Shown here: in pieces, positions 8,118 to 17,476 of the stretch | How the letters are laid out: every line of letters begins with the position of its first letter | Numbering within the stretch: the stretch's first letter is position 1 | Assembly: GCF_003287935.1 (NCBI RefSeq) | Contig: NZ_CP030287.1 | Coordinates: forward strand, 4,306,267 to 4,370,266 | Origin: Streptomyces sp. ICC1 | Lineage (GTDB): Bacteria; Actinomycetota; Actinomycetes; Streptomycetales; Streptomycetaceae | Direction: 5' to 3' | Length of the DNA: 64,000 bases | Position numbers and translations under genes: made by a program | The notes under the pieces: generated by a model | Seen by the model: only the letters and a program-made list of their open reading frames with translations | Told to the model about the DNA's origin: nothing | The model's database searches: none

Positions 8118-8978
8118 CTACGGCTTCGGCAGGGTGCAGCCGGGGCGGGCCAGGTCGATCTTGTTGCCGGGGCCCACGCAGGGGACGATGGTGTAGGTCT
8201 GCTGCGCGTAGTTGATGCCCTGACGGACCGTCACGGCGCCGCTCTGGTCCACCTCGCACGGGTTGTTCAGCGTGCAGCGGCCGCCGTCCTCGTTGCCCGT
8301 GTTGTTGACGGCGACGACCTTGCCCGTCACCGTGTCGATCACGGGCGAGCCGGAGGTGCCTCCGATGGTGTTGCAGGACGGGGTGTAGCGCAGGGAGTCC
8401 TTCCAGGTCCACTCCCCCTCCTTGAGGAGGTAGGAGAACCCGTCGACGTTGCAGCTGTAGGTGCGCTTCCAGTAGCCGGACACCACCTTGATGGCGGTGC
8501 CCTGGACCGGGTGGGCGTCGTTCAGGGTCAGGGCGTTGATCCCGTACTGGCTGCTGATCTGCGCGTACGTCTTGGTCAGCTGGTAGATCGAGATGTCCGT
8601 GTCGGTCATCGTCGCGTACGAGATCTTGCTCGCGCGCAGCGTGGCGACCTTGCTCCCCGAGGCGTTCAGCAGCGAGAAGGAGCGGCTGGAGGCCTTGTCC
8701 TTGATGACCTGTCCGGCCGCCGGCATGCCGGACTCCAGACAGTGGCCGTTGGACAGGACGAGCGCGGGGTCGTTCGGCAGCGAGCCCGGCACGCGGACGA
8801 CGGAGCCGGAGCAGTTGCTGAGCGCTACCGTGCCGGCGAAGTTGACCGCCACGGCCCGCGCGGCCGTGTCCCTTGGTGCCTGGGCCACGGCCGGGGCCGC
8901 CGCCGCTCCGGTGAGGAGCAGGGCGAAGACGGCGCCGGCGAGAGGCTTGTTCATGTGGGGGTTCATACGGGGGTTCAT
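8118..8978 (-). CDS. Secreted trypsin-like serine protease
   Basis: A 286-residue secreted peptidase. The signal peptide (MNKPLAGAVFALLLTGAAAAPAVAQA) is followed by a chymotrypsin-fold domain with VLSNGHCLES (catalytic His), a likely catalytic Asp in TMTDTDISIYQL, and TIGGTSGSPVID (nucleophile Ser in GTSGSP). Several Cys residues probably form disulfides. I chose ATG 8978 because AGAGGGG lies 8-9 nt upstream. Two more in-frame ATGs follow within a 12-bp repeat (MNPRMNPHMNK), and any of the three could serve. It probably acts outside the cell on proteins or peptides. It is transcribed alone, with a promoter near 9035-9062. Confidence 0.85.
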   Translation of the reverse strand: MNPRMNPHMNKPLAGAVFALLLTGAAAAPAVAQAPRDTAARAVAVNFAGTVALSNCSGSVVRVPGSLPNDPALVLSNGHCLESGMPAAGQVIKDKASSRSFSLLNASGSKVATLRASKISYATMTDTDISIYQLTKTYAQISSQYGINALTLNDAHPVQGTAIKVVSGYWKRTYSCNVDGFSYLLKEGEWTWKDSLRYTPSCNTIGGTSGSPVIDTVTGKVVAVNNTGNEDGGRCTLNNPCEVDQSGAVTVRQGINYAQQTYTIVPCVGPGNKIDLARPGCTLPKP

Positions 8979-9006
8979 GTGGGGGTTCCCCTCTGGTGAC
9001 AATGCG

Positions 9007-9062
9007 ACCGAAGATCCTTCGGTTGTCATGCACATTGTTAAGAGCTGGGCTCCAACTCACAA
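9007..9062 (-). promoter_or_regulatory. Promoter and leader hairpin of the protease gene
   Basis: On the minus strand, TTGTGA (9062-9057) and TAACAA (9040-9035) are spaced by 16 bp and would start transcription near 9028. Just downstream, ACCGAAG-ATC-CTTCGGT (9007-9023) is a 7-bp inverted repeat in the leader, either an operator or a small hairpin. The assignment rests on motif fit only. Confidence 0.4.
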
Positions 9063-9173
9063 GAGGGCCAGTCGAGTTGGCGACAGTTGCATGAACGGCC
9101 GTAATCAGGCTTGCCGCACGCCCCCGCGGGTGGATAGACGAGCCGGGGCTCCGCACGATTCCCGCGCCGTCCC

Positions 9174-9202
9174 TTGACGCCCCCCTGAGCGGGGAGCACA
9201 GT
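9174..9202 (+). promoter_or_regulatory. Promoter of the GH16 gene
   Basis: TTGACG (9174-9179) and CACAGT (9197-9202) are spaced by 17 bp. The predicted start, near 9208, falls just before the palindromic operator, a geometry suited to repression by road-block. Confidence 0.4.
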
Positions 9203-9212
9203 GACGACCGGC

Positions 9213-9238
9213 AGGCTTTGAGAGCGCTCTCAAAGCCT
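9213..9238. promoter_or_regulatory. LacI-family operator before the GH16 gene
   Basis: A perfect 26-bp palindrome with a TGAGAGCGCTCTCA core sits 39 bp before the GH16 start codon. The core matches the CebR/BglR-like LacI-family operators (TGGGAGCGCTCCCA type) that control glucan-degrading genes in Streptomyces. The cognate repressor is not in this window. Confidence 0.7.
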
Positions 9239-9276
9239 CTTCCCGAACTCCCCCCACCCCCTCGGAGAGGGCACCC

Positions 9277-10926
9277 ATGCGTCTGACACCAGGCAGAGAA
9301 CGACGACCGGACCGTCGCCCGACCCGTCGACCGGCCGGGCGATCGATCCGCAGGCCGGTCCGACGGGCCGTCATCGCCGCACTGAGCACCATGGCGGTGG
9401 CGGCCGCGGCCGCCGCGGTCGTCACCCTGCCCGCCAACGCCGTCGCCGCCGCCCCGCCGGTCCCGGCCGGCTGGTCCCAGGTCTTCCTGGACGATTTCAA
9501 CGGGCCCTCGGGCTCGGGCGTCAACACCGCCGACTGGCAGTACACCACCGGGACCAGCTACCCCGGTGGCCCGGCGGGCTTCGGCACCGGCGAGGTCGAG
9601 ACGATGACCGCGAACGCCGACAACGTCTCCCTCGACGGCTCCGGCAACCTGCGCATCACCCCGCGCAGGGACGCCGCCGGCAACTGGACCTCGGGGCGCG
9701 TCGAGACCAGGCGCTCCGACTTCCAGGCCCCGGCGGGCGGCAAGCTGCGCACGGAGGCCCGTATCCAGATGCCGAACGTCACGGGCCCGGCGGCCAAGGG
9801 GTACTGGCCCGCGTTCTGGATGCTCGGGGCTCCCTACCGGGGCAACTGGTGGAACTGGCCGGGCGTCGGCGAGCTCGACATCCTGGAGAACGTCCAGGGC
9901 ATCAACAACGAGTGGGCCACGATGCACTGCGGCACGAGCCCCGGCGGCCCGTGCAACGAGAAGTCGGGCATCGGCGGCCAGCACGTGTGCACCGGCACCA
10001 CCTGCCAGGGCGGCTTCCACACCTACGCGCTGGAGTGGGACCGGTCCACCCCCGTGGAGGAGATGCGCTTCTACCTCGACGGGTTCAACTTCCACACCGT
10101 GCGGGCCGACCAGATGGACGCCGTGACCTGGACGAACGCCACGAACCACGGCTACTTCATCATCCTGAACGTGGCCATGGGCGGGGAGTTCCCGGCGGCC
10201 TTCGGCGGCGGGCCCGACGCGGGGACCCAGCCCGGGCACCCGATGGTGGTCGACTACGTCTCCGTGCTCCGCCCGACGGGCGGCACGTCCACCCCGCCGA
10301 CCGGCGAGGTGCACGGGGCGCCCGGCCAGCCACCGCCCGGCCGCCCCGTGCACCTCGCCCGGACCGGGCGGCTCGGGCGCGCCGGCGACGGCGTCCGCGT
10401 AGCCCGGCCCGGGGCCGCAGGTGAAGGCCACGGCCCCGGTGGCGGCGTGGTGGACGGCCTCGGCGAGGTTGGCCAGGAAGACGGCGGCGGACCCGGAGGT
10501 GTCGGCGGCCTGCTCGGCCAGCAGCTCGAGGCGCACCAGCTCGAAGGCCTCGGCGTCGCCGGCCAGGGCCAGTTCCTTGGGCCCGGTGAGGTCCCCGGGC
10601 ACCCCGGTGTCGACGAGCCGGGCGGCCACCCCGGAGCCGCGCAGCAGCCTGCGGGCCGATTCGGCGGCACCCAGCTCGCGCCGCCGGGCGAGGTAGCGGG
10701 CGGGGGCGCAGTGCGGTTCCAGCCCGAGCAGCGGCGGACACCAGCGGCGCAGCGCGAAGCCGGTCTGGGTGTCGAAGAAGGTGGTGCCGGCCGCGGGCGG
10801 GCCGGCCGAGTGGATCAGCTGGGCCTCGAAGGTGGCGAGGCCCAGCTCCGTGCGGAGCACTCCCTGGCAGTACTGGTCCACCAGGGGCGGCGTTTCGATC
10901 ATCCGGGCATCCCGTTGCGGACGTGA
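9277..10926 (+). CDS. GH16 beta-glucanase with lost C-terminus
   Basis: A secreted endo-beta-1,3-glucanase (laminarinase type). A long Arg-rich signal peptide runs to about residue 55, then a complete GH16 domain from about 60 to 333. The catalytic motif ELDILE is at residues 199-204, preceded by WPAFWMLG and followed by HTYALEW and a final VVDYVSVLRP strand. A Thr/Pro/Gly linker (TGGTSTPPTG) of the sort that precedes a carbohydrate-binding module then begins. After about 10302 the frame reads antisense through a truncated amidohydrolase to a chance TGA at 10924-10926, adding about 205 Gly-rich residues with no homology. The native stop and any binding module are missing. The start is ATG 9277 after GGAGAGGG. 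It is controlled by a LacI-type operator. Confidence 0.8.
   Translation: MRLTPGRERRPDRRPTRRPAGRSIRRPVRRAVIAALSTMAVAAAAAAVVTLPANAVAAAPPVPAGWSQVFLDDFNGPSGSGVNTADWQYTTGTSYPGGPAGFGTGEVETMTANADNVSLDGSGNLRITPRRDAAGNWTSGRVETRRSDFQAPAGGKLRTEARIQMPNVTGPAAKGYWPAFWMLGAPYRGNWWNWPGVGELDILENVQGINNEWATMHCGTSPGGPCNEKSGIGGQHVCTGTTCQGGFHTYALEWDRSTPVEEMRFYLDGFNFHTVRADQMDAVTWTNATNHGYFIILNVAMGGEFPAAFGGGPDAGTQPGHPMVVDYVSVLRPTGGTSTPPTGEVHGAPGQPPPGRPVHLARTGRLGRAGDGVRVARPGAAGEGHGPGGGVVDGLGEVGQEDGGGPGGVGGLLGQQLEAHQLEGLGVAGQGQFLGPGEVPGHPGVDEPGGHPGAAQQPAGRFGGTQLAPPGEVAGGGAVRFQPEQRRTPAAQREAGLGVEEGGAGRGRAGRVDQLGLEGGEAQLRAEHSLAVLVHQGRRFDHPGIPLRT
10303..10359. repeat. Palindromic junction of two truncated genes
   Basis: The 18-bp arms GGCGAGGTGCACGGGGCG (10303-10320) and its exact complement (10342-10359) flank 21 nt. 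The right arm is native amidohydrolase coding sequence (GEVHGA on the minus strand). The left arm is an inverted copy of it joined to the GH16 linker. It could work as a hairpin terminator, but it looks like a fold-back rearrangement scar or a misassembly. Confidence 0.8.
10321..10902 (-). pseudogene. Amidohydrolase, 3'-truncated
   Basis: Starts at ATG 10902 (MIETPPLVDQYCQGVLRTEL). The first 194 residues read as the N-terminal half of a TIM-barrel amidohydrolase-family protein of about 380-400 residues known in Streptomyces (FFDTQTGFALRRWCPPLLGL, YLARRREL, LVDTGVPGDLTG, RLELLAEQAADTSGSAAVFLANLAEAVHHAA, PGEVHGAAGRWLAGR). Recognisable sequence stops at the inverted repeat. Beyond it the frame stays open by chance through antisense GH16 down to about 7966. 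The half with the remaining metal ligands is gone, so no activity is expected. The other half was not found in this window. Confidence 0.75.
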
Positions 10927-11078
10927 GGAAGGGGCTTCCACACGTCCTAACGGGTGAGCGGGGTATGAGGTGTTGCTCGCGCTGTTGACCGAGAGGGTGA
11001 CGGCCGGGTGACGGCCCGGGTTGCGGACCGGGTTGCAGCCCGTGTGACCGACCGGCGGCGCCGCCGCGCCGGCCGCGC

Positions 11079-11438
11079 TCAGGCCGCCGGGTTCGCGGTT
11101 CCGCCGAGCTGCATGCCGGCCATGCGGGTCCACTCGTACGGCCCCGTCTTCACGCGCGCGGCGAACTCTCCGTCGAACTCGTCGTGGAGGGTCAGCCCGG
11201 CCTTCTCGGCCGCGAGCCGCGCGGTGTCGTACGTCGGGGCCACCAGGTCTCCCCAGCCGCCGTCCGTGCCCACGAGCACGATCCGGGTGCCGGCCTGGCC
11301 GATGTGCGCGAGCTGGCCTTCGGCGCCGCCGTGCTGCTTGGCGAACGCGCCGATCTGCTTGGCCAGCCGGGCGGCCCTGCGGTCCTGCTTCTTGTCCGCC
11401 GTGTTCACGGTCTCCTCGGTTTCTGCCATGGCAGGCAT
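11079..11438 (-). CDS. Conserved actinomycete hypothetical protein
   Basis: A 119-residue cytoplasmic protein. A charged N-terminus (DKKQDRRAARLAKQIGAFAKQHGG) is followed by a compact alpha/beta part (AHIGQAGTRIVLVGTDGGWGDLVAPTYDTARLAAEKAGLTLHDEFDGEFAARVKTGPYEWTRMAGMQL). I do not recognise a named domain. It lies 30 bp downstream of ctaB on the same strand, so is probably co-transcribed. Two in-frame ATGs, at 11438 and 11429, are possible and neither has a clear ribosome site. A 12-bp palindrome TACCGGCCGGTA (11441-11452) fills the gap to ctaB and could be an operator or a weak terminator. Confidence 0.7.
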   Translation of the reverse strand: MPAMAETEETVNTADKKQDRRAARLAKQIGAFAKQHGGAEGQLAHIGQAGTRIVLVGTDGGWGDLVAPTYDTARLAAEKAGLTLHDEFDGEFAARVKTGPYEWTRMAGMQLGGTANPAA

Positions 11439-11468
11439 GCTACCGGCCGGTAACGAGCGGAGGAAGCG

Positions 11469-12410
11469 TCAGCGGAGGAAGGGATCCACGGCGACGGCGA
11501 CGAAGAGGAGCGACACGTAGGTGATCGACCAGTGGAACAGCCGCATCTCCTTGAGCTTCGCGCCCGTCAGGCCCGACTTGGCCCGCGCGTTGAGCGCGTG
11601 CGCCTCCCACAGCCACCAGCCGCCGGCCACCAGGGCGACGGCCGTGTAGAACCAGCCGGTGTACCCCAGCGGGGTCAGCAGCAGCGAGACCGCCACCATC
11701 ACCCAGCTGTAGATGACGATCTGCTTGGCCACGGCCTTGTTGCCCGCCACGACCGGCAGCATCGGCACGCCGACGCGCGCGTAGTCGTCCTTGACCTTCA
11801 TCGACAGCGGCCAGTAGTGCGGCGGCGTCCAGAAGAAGATGACGAGGAAGAGGATGACCGCTGCCCAGGAGACCTCGTTCTTGACGGCCGACCAGCCGAT
11901 GAGCACCGGCATGCAGCCCGCGATGCCGCCCCAGACGATGTTCTGGGAGGTGCGCCGCTTCAGCAGCATCGTGTAGACCACGACGTAGAAGAGGAGCGCG
12001 CCGAGCGCGAGCGCGGCCGACAGCCAGTTGATCAGCAGGCCGAAGAACAGTGTGGAGAGCACGCCCAGGGAGATGCCGAACACCAGGCACTCCCGCGGGC
12101 TGACCATGCCGGTCACCAGGGGGCGTTGCGAGGTCCGGTCCATGAGCGCGTCGATGTCGCGGTCGATGTACATGTTCAGCGCGTTGGCGCCGCCCGCGGA
12201 CAGATAGCCGCCGAAGCAGGTCGCGAGGACCAGCCACAGCGACGGCACGCCCTGCTCGGCGAGGAACATCACCGGCACTGTGGTGATCAGCAGAAGTTCG
12301 ATGATCCGCGGCTTGGTCAAAGCCACGAAAGCCATGACCCGGGCCCCGAACGGCCGGTGAACGGGAGGGGTCCCGAGCACCCCCGCTGGACGGGATTCGA
12401 CGGCCGTCAC
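11469..12410 (-). CDS. ctaB: Protoheme IX farnesyltransferase (heme O synthase)
   Basis: A 313-residue UbiA-type integral membrane enzyme that attaches farnesyl to heme B, giving heme O for cytochrome oxidase. It has about nine transmembrane helices. The first Asp-rich motif is [18 protein letters not shown], with [17 protein letters not shown], and the second is in [20 protein letters not shown]. The start is taken as GTG 12410 (MTAVESR), 10 nt after AGGGG; GTG 12416 is an alternative. The much longer open frame upstream has no homology. It is divergent from tkt across about 270 bp, the usual Streptomyces arrangement. Confidence 0.95.
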   Translation of the reverse strand: MTAVESRPAGVLGTPPVHRPFGARVMAFVALTKPRIIELLLITTVPVMFLAEQGVPSLWLVLATCFGGYLSAGGANALNMYIDRDIDALMDRTSQRPLVTGMVSPRECLVFGISLGVLSTLFFGLLINWLSAALALGALLFYVVVYTMLLKRRTSQNIVWGGIAGCMPVLIGWSAVKNEVSWAAVILFLVIFFWTPPHYWPLSMKVKDDYARVGVPMLPVVAGNKAVAKQIVIYSWVMVAVSLLLTPLGYTGWFYTAVALVAGGWWLWEAHALNARAKSGLTGAKLKEMRLFHWSITYVSLLFVAVAVDPFLR

Positions 12411-12684
12411 GCACACCCCTGACAGAGAATCCAGCAAGCCCCGACTCGGACACCGCGGTAAAAGGGGGTCCGGTGAGACTTGCGCGTACCACGCCACTCT
12501 AGACGTAGCCCTTACCTCGCCCCGCGCGGGGGTCGCCTCGTGTTGGTCCGATCGGCGCTCAGACGTCACAACCCGACTGCGGGTACTCGAATAGCTGCAC
12601 GCCGTGGCAGGGGTAGGCTCGGAATCGCGCCGGTGCACCGTTTGTCACCGGTACCAGACATGTGGAGAGGAGCCCTGACCCACG

Positions 12685-14787
12685 GTGAGCACCAAGCCGA
12701 CGACCACAGAGCTCGACTGGACCGAACTGGACCAGCGTGCTGTCGACACCGCCCGGATCCTGGCCGCCGATGCGGTCCAGAAGGTCGGTAACGGCCACCC
12801 CGGTACGGCGATGAGCCTGGCCCCCGCCGCGTACACCCTCTTCCAGAAGGTGATGCGGCACGACCCGGCGGACCCGGAGTGGGTCGGTCGCGACCGTTTC
12901 GTGCTCTCCGCGGGGCACTCGTCCCTGACGCTCTACACCCAGCTCTACCTCGGCGGGTTCGGCCTCGAGCTGGACGACCTGAAGGCCTTCCGCACCTGGG
13001 GCTCGAAGACCCCCGGCCACCCGGAGTACGGCCACACCAAGGGCGTCGAGACCACCACCGGCCCGCTGGGCCAGGGCATCGCCAACGCGGTGGGCATGGC
13101 CATGGCCGCCCGCTACGAGCGCGGACTGTTCGACCCCGAGGCCCCCGAAGGCGCGTCGCCGTTCGACCACATGGTCTACGCGATCGCGGGCGACGGCTGC
13201 CTCCAGGAGGGCATCTCCCACGAGGCGTCCGCGCTGGCCGGCCACCAGAAGCTCGGCAACCTGGTGCTCCTGTGGGACGACAACCACATCTCCATCGAGG
13301 GCGACACGGAGACGGCCGTCTCCGAGGACACCCTGAAGCGCTACGAGGCGTACGGCTGGCACGTCCAGCGCGTGGCCGCGCAGGCCAACGGCGACCTCGA
13401 CCCGAAGGCGCTGTTCGCCGCCTTCCAGGCCGCCAAGGCCGAGACCGGGCGCCCCTCCTTCATCGCCGCTCGCTCGATCATCGCCTGGCCGGCCCCGCAC
13501 GCCCAGGGCACCGAGGCCTCGCACGGCTCGGCCCTCGGCAACGACGAGGTCGCCGCCACCAAGCGCGTGCTCGGCTTCGACCCGGAGCAGACCTTCGAGG
13601 TCTCCGACGAGGTCATCGCGCACACCCGCGCCCTCGGGGACCGCGGCCGCGAGGCCAAGGCCGCCTGGGAGAAGGAGTTCTCCGCCTGGCGCACCGCCAA
13701 CCCGGAGCGCTCCGCCGAGTTCGACCGCATCAACGCGGGCGAGCTGCCCGCGGGCTGGGAGGACAAGCTCCCCGTCTTCGAGACCGGCAAGGGCGTCGCC
13801 ACCCGCGCCGCCTCCGGCAAGGTCCTCGAGGCGCTCGGCGCGGTCATCCCGGAGCTGTGGGGCGGCTCGGCCGACCTGGCCGGCTCCAACAACACCACCA
13901 TCGACAAGAACTCCTCGTTCCTGCCGGTGGGCAACCCGCTGCCGGAGGCCGACCCGTACGGCCGCACCATCCACTTCGGCATCCGCGAGCACGCCATGGC
14001 CGCGGCCATGAACGGCATCGCCCTGCACGGCCACACCCGCATCTACGGCGGCACCTTCCTGGTGTTCTCCGACTACATGCGCAACGCCGTGCGCCTCTCC
14101 GCGCTGATGCACGTGCCGGTCACCTACGTGTGGACGCACGACTCCATCGGCCTCGGCGAGGACGGCCCGACCCACCAGCCGGTCGAGCACGTCGCCTCGC
14201 TGCGCGCCATCCCCGGCCTGAACGTGGTCCGCCCGGCCGACGCGAACGAGACCGCCATCGCCTGGCGCGAGATCCTGCGCCGCCACACCAAGGTGTTCGG
14301 CAAGGGCGCCCCGCACGGCCTGGCGCTGACCCGCCAGGGCGTGCCGACCTACGAGCGCAACGAGGACGCCGCCAAGGGCGGGTACGTGCTCTTCGAGGCT
14401 GAGGGGGGCGACGCGCAGGTCGTCCTCATCGGCACCGGCTCCGAGGTCCAGCTCGCCGTCGCCGCGCGCGAGGCGCTGCAGGCCGAGGGCGTCCCGGCGC
14501 GCGTCGTCTCGATGCCGTCCGTGGAGTGGTTCGAGGAGCAGTCCCAGGAGTACAAGGACAGCGTCCTGCCGCCGTCGGTCAAGGCGCGCGTCGCGGTCGA
14601 GGCCGGCATCGGCCTGACCTGGCACCGCTACGTCGGCGACGCCGGCCGGATCGTCTCGCTGGAGCACTTCGGTGCCTCGGCCGACGGCGCCGTGCTCTAC
14701 CGCGAGTTCGGCCTGACCGCCGAAGCCGTGACCGCCGCCGCACGCGCCACTCTCAATGAAACGCGCCTCGCCGCCGCCGCGCGCTGA
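12685..14787 (+). CDS. tkt: Transketolase
   Basis: A 700-residue thiamine-diphosphate enzyme of the non-oxidative pentose-phosphate pathway. It transfers C2 units between ketose and aldose phosphates. The N-terminal signature [19 protein letters not shown] and the thiamine-binding GDGCLQEG (about residue 168) with following [11 protein letters not shown] are present. The pyrimidine-domain motifs [14 protein letters not shown] and [21 protein letters not shown] and a complete C-terminal domain follow. The start is GTG 12685, with GGAGAGGAG about 12 nt upstream. It is the first gene of tkt-tal-zwf-opcA, with 35 bp to tal. A possible -10 TAGGCT lies near 12613. Confidence 0.97.
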   Translation: MSTKPTTTELDWTELDQRAVDTARILAADAVQKVGNGHPGTAMSLAPAAYTLFQKVMRHDPADPEWVGRDRFVLSAGHSSLTLYTQLYLGGFGLELDDLKAFRTWGSKTPGHPEYGHTKGVETTTGPLGQGIANAVGMAMAARYERGLFDPEAPEGASPFDHMVYAIAGDGCLQEGISHEASALAGHQKLGNLVLLWDDNHISIEGDTETAVSEDTLKRYEAYGWHVQRVAAQANGDLDPKALFAAFQAAKAETGRPSFIAARSIIAWPAPHAQGTEASHGSALGNDEVAATKRVLGFDPEQTFEVSDEVIAHTRALGDRGREAKAAWEKEFSAWRTANPERSAEFDRINAGELPAGWEDKLPVFETGKGVATRAASGKVLEALGAVIPELWGGSADLAGSNNTTIDKNSSFLPVGNPLPEADPYGRTIHFGIREHAMAAAMNGIALHGHTRIYGGTFLVFSDYMRNAVRLSALMHVPVTYVWTHDSIGLGEDGPTHQPVEHVASLRAIPGLNVVRPADANETAIAWREILRRHTKVFGKGAPHGLALTRQGVPTYERNEDAAKGGYVLFEAEGGDAQVVLIGTGSEVQLAVAAREALQAEGVPARVVSMPSVEWFEEQSQEYKDSVLPPSVKARVAVEAGIGLTWHRYVGDAGRIVSLEHFGASADGAVLYREFGLTAEAVTAAARATLNETRLAAAAR

Positions 14788-14822
14788 CGCCCGTACCCAG
14801 ACCAGTAGGAGATGCAATTCCC

Positions 14823-15941
14823 ATGACAGACGCACTGAAGCGCCTTTCCGACGAGGGCGTCGCGATCTGGCTGGACGACCTGTCCCGCAAGCGCATCACG
14901 TCCGGCAACCTGGCCGAGCTCATCGACCAGCAGCACGTGGTCGGTGTCACCACCAACCCGGCGATCTTCCAGAAGGCGATCAGCGGCGGCGAGGGGTACG
15001 AGCAGCAGCTCGCCGACCTGGCCGCCCGCAAGGTCACCGTCGAAGAGGCGATCCGCATGATCACGACGGCGGACGTCCGCGACGCCGCCGACATCCTGCG
15101 GCCGGTCTACGACTCGACCGACGGCCAGGACGGCCGCGTCTCGATCGAGGTCGACCCCCGTCTGGCCCACAACACCCCGGCGACCATCGCCGAGGCCAAG
15201 CAGCTGGCCTGGCTGGTGGACCGCCCGAACACGCTGATCAAGATCCCGGCGACCAAGGCCGGCCTGCCGGCGATCACCGAGGTCATCGGCAAGGGCATCA
15301 GCGTCAACGTGACGCTGATCTTCTCGCTGGAGCGCTACCGCGAGGTCATGGACGCGTACCTGGCGGGCCTGGAGAAGGCCAAGGCCGCGGGCCTGGACCT
15401 CTCCAAGATCCACTCGGTCGCCTCCTTCTTCGTGTCCCGCGTGGACTCCGAGATCGACAAGCGCCTGGACGCGCTGGGCACCGACGAGGCCAAGGCCCTC
15501 AAGGGCAAGGCGGCGCTCGCCAACGCCCGTCTGGCCTACGAGGCCTACGAAGAGGTCTTCTCCACCGAGCGCTGGGCCGCCCTGGACAAGGCGCACGCCA
15601 ACAAGCAGCGCCCGCTCTGGGCCTCGACCGGCGTCAAGGACCCGGCGTACAAGGACACCCTGTACGTGGTGGACCTGGTCGCGCCCGGCACGGTCAACAC
15701 CATGCCGGAGGGCACCATGGAGGCCACCGCCGACCACGGCGAGGTCACCGGCGACACCATCCGCGGCACCTACGACCAGTCGCGCGGCGAGCTCGAAGCG
15801 GTCGCGAAGCTGGGCATTTCGTACGACGATGTGGTGCAGCTGCTCGAAGAGGAGGGCGTCGAGAAGTTCGCGGTGTCCTGGAACGATCTGCTGAAGTCGA
15901 CCGAGGCGGAGCTTCTGCGCCTCGCCCCCACGGAGGCCTGA
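14823..15941 (+). CDS. tal: Transaldolase
   Basis: A 372-residue (beta/alpha)8 enzyme that moves a dihydroxyacetone unit from sedoheptulose-7-phosphate to glyceraldehyde-3-phosphate. It has the signature [13 protein letters not shown], the Schiff-base lysine region [16 protein letters not shown] (Lys near residue 140), [18 protein letters not shown], and [14 protein letters not shown]. The length fits the long actinobacterial transaldolase class. AGGAGATGCA precedes ATG 14823. Only 5 bp separate its stop from the zwf start, and its last codons contain the zwf ribosome site. Confidence 0.97.
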   Translation: MTDALKRLSDEGVAIWLDDLSRKRITSGNLAELIDQQHVVGVTTNPAIFQKAISGGEGYEQQLADLAARKVTVEEAIRMITTADVRDAADILRPVYDSTDGQDGRVSIEVDPRLAHNTPATIAEAKQLAWLVDRPNTLIKIPATKAGLPAITEVIGKGISVNVTLIFSLERYREVMDAYLAGLEKAKAAGLDLSKIHSVASFFVSRVDSEIDKRLDALGTDEAKALKGKAALANARLAYEAYEEVFSTERWAALDKAHANKQRPLWASTGVKDPAYKDTLYVVDLVAPGTVNTMPEGTMEATADHGEVTGDTIRGTYDQSRGELEAVAKLGISYDDVVQLLEEEGVEKFAVSWNDLLKSTEAELLRLAPTEA

Positions 15942-15946
15942 ACATT

Positions 15947-17476
15947 TTGTCTGTAAACGGAGCGAACCCGCTTCGTGACGCACAGGACCGGCGGCTCCCG
16001 CGCATCGCGGGGCCGTCCGGCCTGGTCATTTTCGGCGTTACGGGTGACCTGTCGCGCAAGAAGCTGATGCCTGCCGTCTACGACCTCGCCAACCGCGGCC
16101 TGCTTCCGCCGGGCTTCTCGCTGATCGGCTTCGCCCGACGCGAGTGGCAGGACGAGGACTTCGCGCAGGAGGTCCACGACGCGGTCAAGCAGCACGCGCG
16201 CACGCCCTTCCGTGAAGAGGTCTGGCAGCAGCTGGTGCAGGGCTGCCGCTTCGTCCAGGGCGACTTCGACGACGACCAGGCGTTCGAGACGCTGAAGTCG
16301 ACGATCGAGGAGCTGGACAAGGCGCAGGGCACGGGCGGCAACTTCGCCTTCTACCTGTCCGTCCCGCCGAAGTTCTTCCCGAAGGTCGTCGCCCAGCTCA
16401 AGAAGCACGGGCTGGCGGACCAGAAGGAGGGCTCCTGGCGGCGCGCGGTCATCGAGAAGCCGTTCGGGCACGACCTGACCAGTGCGCAGGAGCTCAACCA
16501 GCTCGTGCACGACGTCTTCCCGCCCAACGAGGTCTTCCGGATCGACCACTACCTGGGCAAGGAGACGGTCCAGAACATCCTGGCGCTCCGCTTCGCCAAC
16601 ACGATGTTCGAGCCGATCTGGAACCGGTCGTACGTCGACCACGTGCAGATCACCATGGCCGAGGACATCGGCATCGGCGGCCGGGCCGGCTACTACGACG
16701 GCATCGGCGCGGCCCGCGACGTCATCCAGAACCACCTGCTCCAGCTGCTGGCGCTGACCGCGATGGAGGAGCCCGGCTCTTTCCACCCCAAGGCGCTGGT
16801 GGCCGAGAAGCTCAAGGTGCTGACCGCCGTGGAGCTGCCCGAGGACCTGGGCAAGCACACCGTGCGCGGCCAGTACTCGGCGGCCTGGCAGGGCGGCGAG
16901 AAGGTCGTCGGGTACCTCGAAGAGGACGGCATCGACCCCAAGTCGAAGACCGACACCTACGCGGCCATCCGCCTGGAGATCAACAACCGCCGTTGGGCGG
17001 GCGTCCCGTTCTACCTGCGGACCGGCAAGCGCCTGGGTCGCCGGGTGACCGAGATCGCCGTCGTCTTCAAGCGGGCCCCGTACCTCCCGTTCGAGTCGGG
17101 CGCGACCGAGGAGCTGGGGCAGAACGCCCTGGTCATCCGGGTCCAGCCGGACGAGGGCGTGACGGTGCGCTTCGGCTCCAAGGTTCCGGGCACCTCCATG
17201 GAGGTCCGGGACGTGACGATGGACTTCGCCTACGGCGAGTCCTTCACGGAGTCGAGCCCCGAGGCGTACGAGCGGCTGATCCTCGACGTCCTGCTGGGTG
17301 ACGCGAACCTCTTCCCGCGCCACCAGGAGGTCGAGCTGTCCTGGAACATCCTCGACCCGATCGAGAGGTACTGGGACACGCACGGCAAGCCCGCGCAGTA
17401 CCCGTCGGGCACCTGGGGACCGGTCGAGGCGGACGAGATGCTCGCACGAGACGGACGGAGCTGGCGCCGGCCATGA
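15947..17476 (+). CDS. zwf: Glucose-6-phosphate 1-dehydrogenase
   Basis: A 509-residue enzyme that oxidises glucose-6-phosphate to 6-phosphogluconolactone, making NADPH. The nucleotide-binding GVTGDLSRKKLMPA motif is at about residues 30-43 and the active-site RIDHYLGKE near 199-207 (catalytic His). The start is TTG 15947 (SVNGANPLRDAQDRRLPRI), placed by GGAGG about 11 nt upstream and by the family's usual N-terminus. The longer open frame beginning inside tkt is spurious. Its stop overlaps the opcA start as ATGA, implying coupled synthesis with its assembly partner. Confidence 0.97.
   Translation: MSVNGANPLRDAQDRRLPRIAGPSGLVIFGVTGDLSRKKLMPAVYDLANRGLLPPGFSLIGFARREWQDEDFAQEVHDAVKQHARTPFREEVWQQLVQGCRFVQGDFDDDQAFETLKSTIEELDKAQGTGGNFAFYLSVPPKFFPKVVAQLKKHGLADQKEGSWRRAVIEKPFGHDLTSAQELNQLVHDVFPPNEVFRIDHYLGKETVQNILALRFANTMFEPIWNRSYVDHVQITMAEDIGIGGRAGYYDGIGAARDVIQNHLLQLLALTAMEEPGSFHPKALVAEKLKVLTAVELPEDLGKHTVRGQYSAAWQGGEKVVGYLEEDGIDPKSKTDTYAAIRLEINNRRWAGVPFYLRTGKRLGRRVTEIAVVFKRAPYLPFESGATEELGQNALVIRVQPDEGVTVRFGSKVPGTSMEVRDVTMDFAYGESFTESSPEAYERLILDVLLGDANLFPRHQEVELSWNILDPIERYWDTHGKPAQYPSGTWGPVEADEMLARDGRSWRRP

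Noticed and set aside
10303..10359. Possible insertion-sequence ends
   Set aside because: Only 21 bp lie between the arms, there is no transposase and no target duplication, and one arm is native coding sequence.
7966..11133. A 1055-codon minus-strand frame
   Set aside because: Only its amidohydrolase N-terminal segment (10321-10902) is recognisable. The rest is antisense to GH16 and the protease gene.
14756..17476. A 906-codon frame running through tal into zwf
   Set aside because: The first 390 codons are out of frame with transaldolase and have no homology. Zwf begins at TTG 15947.
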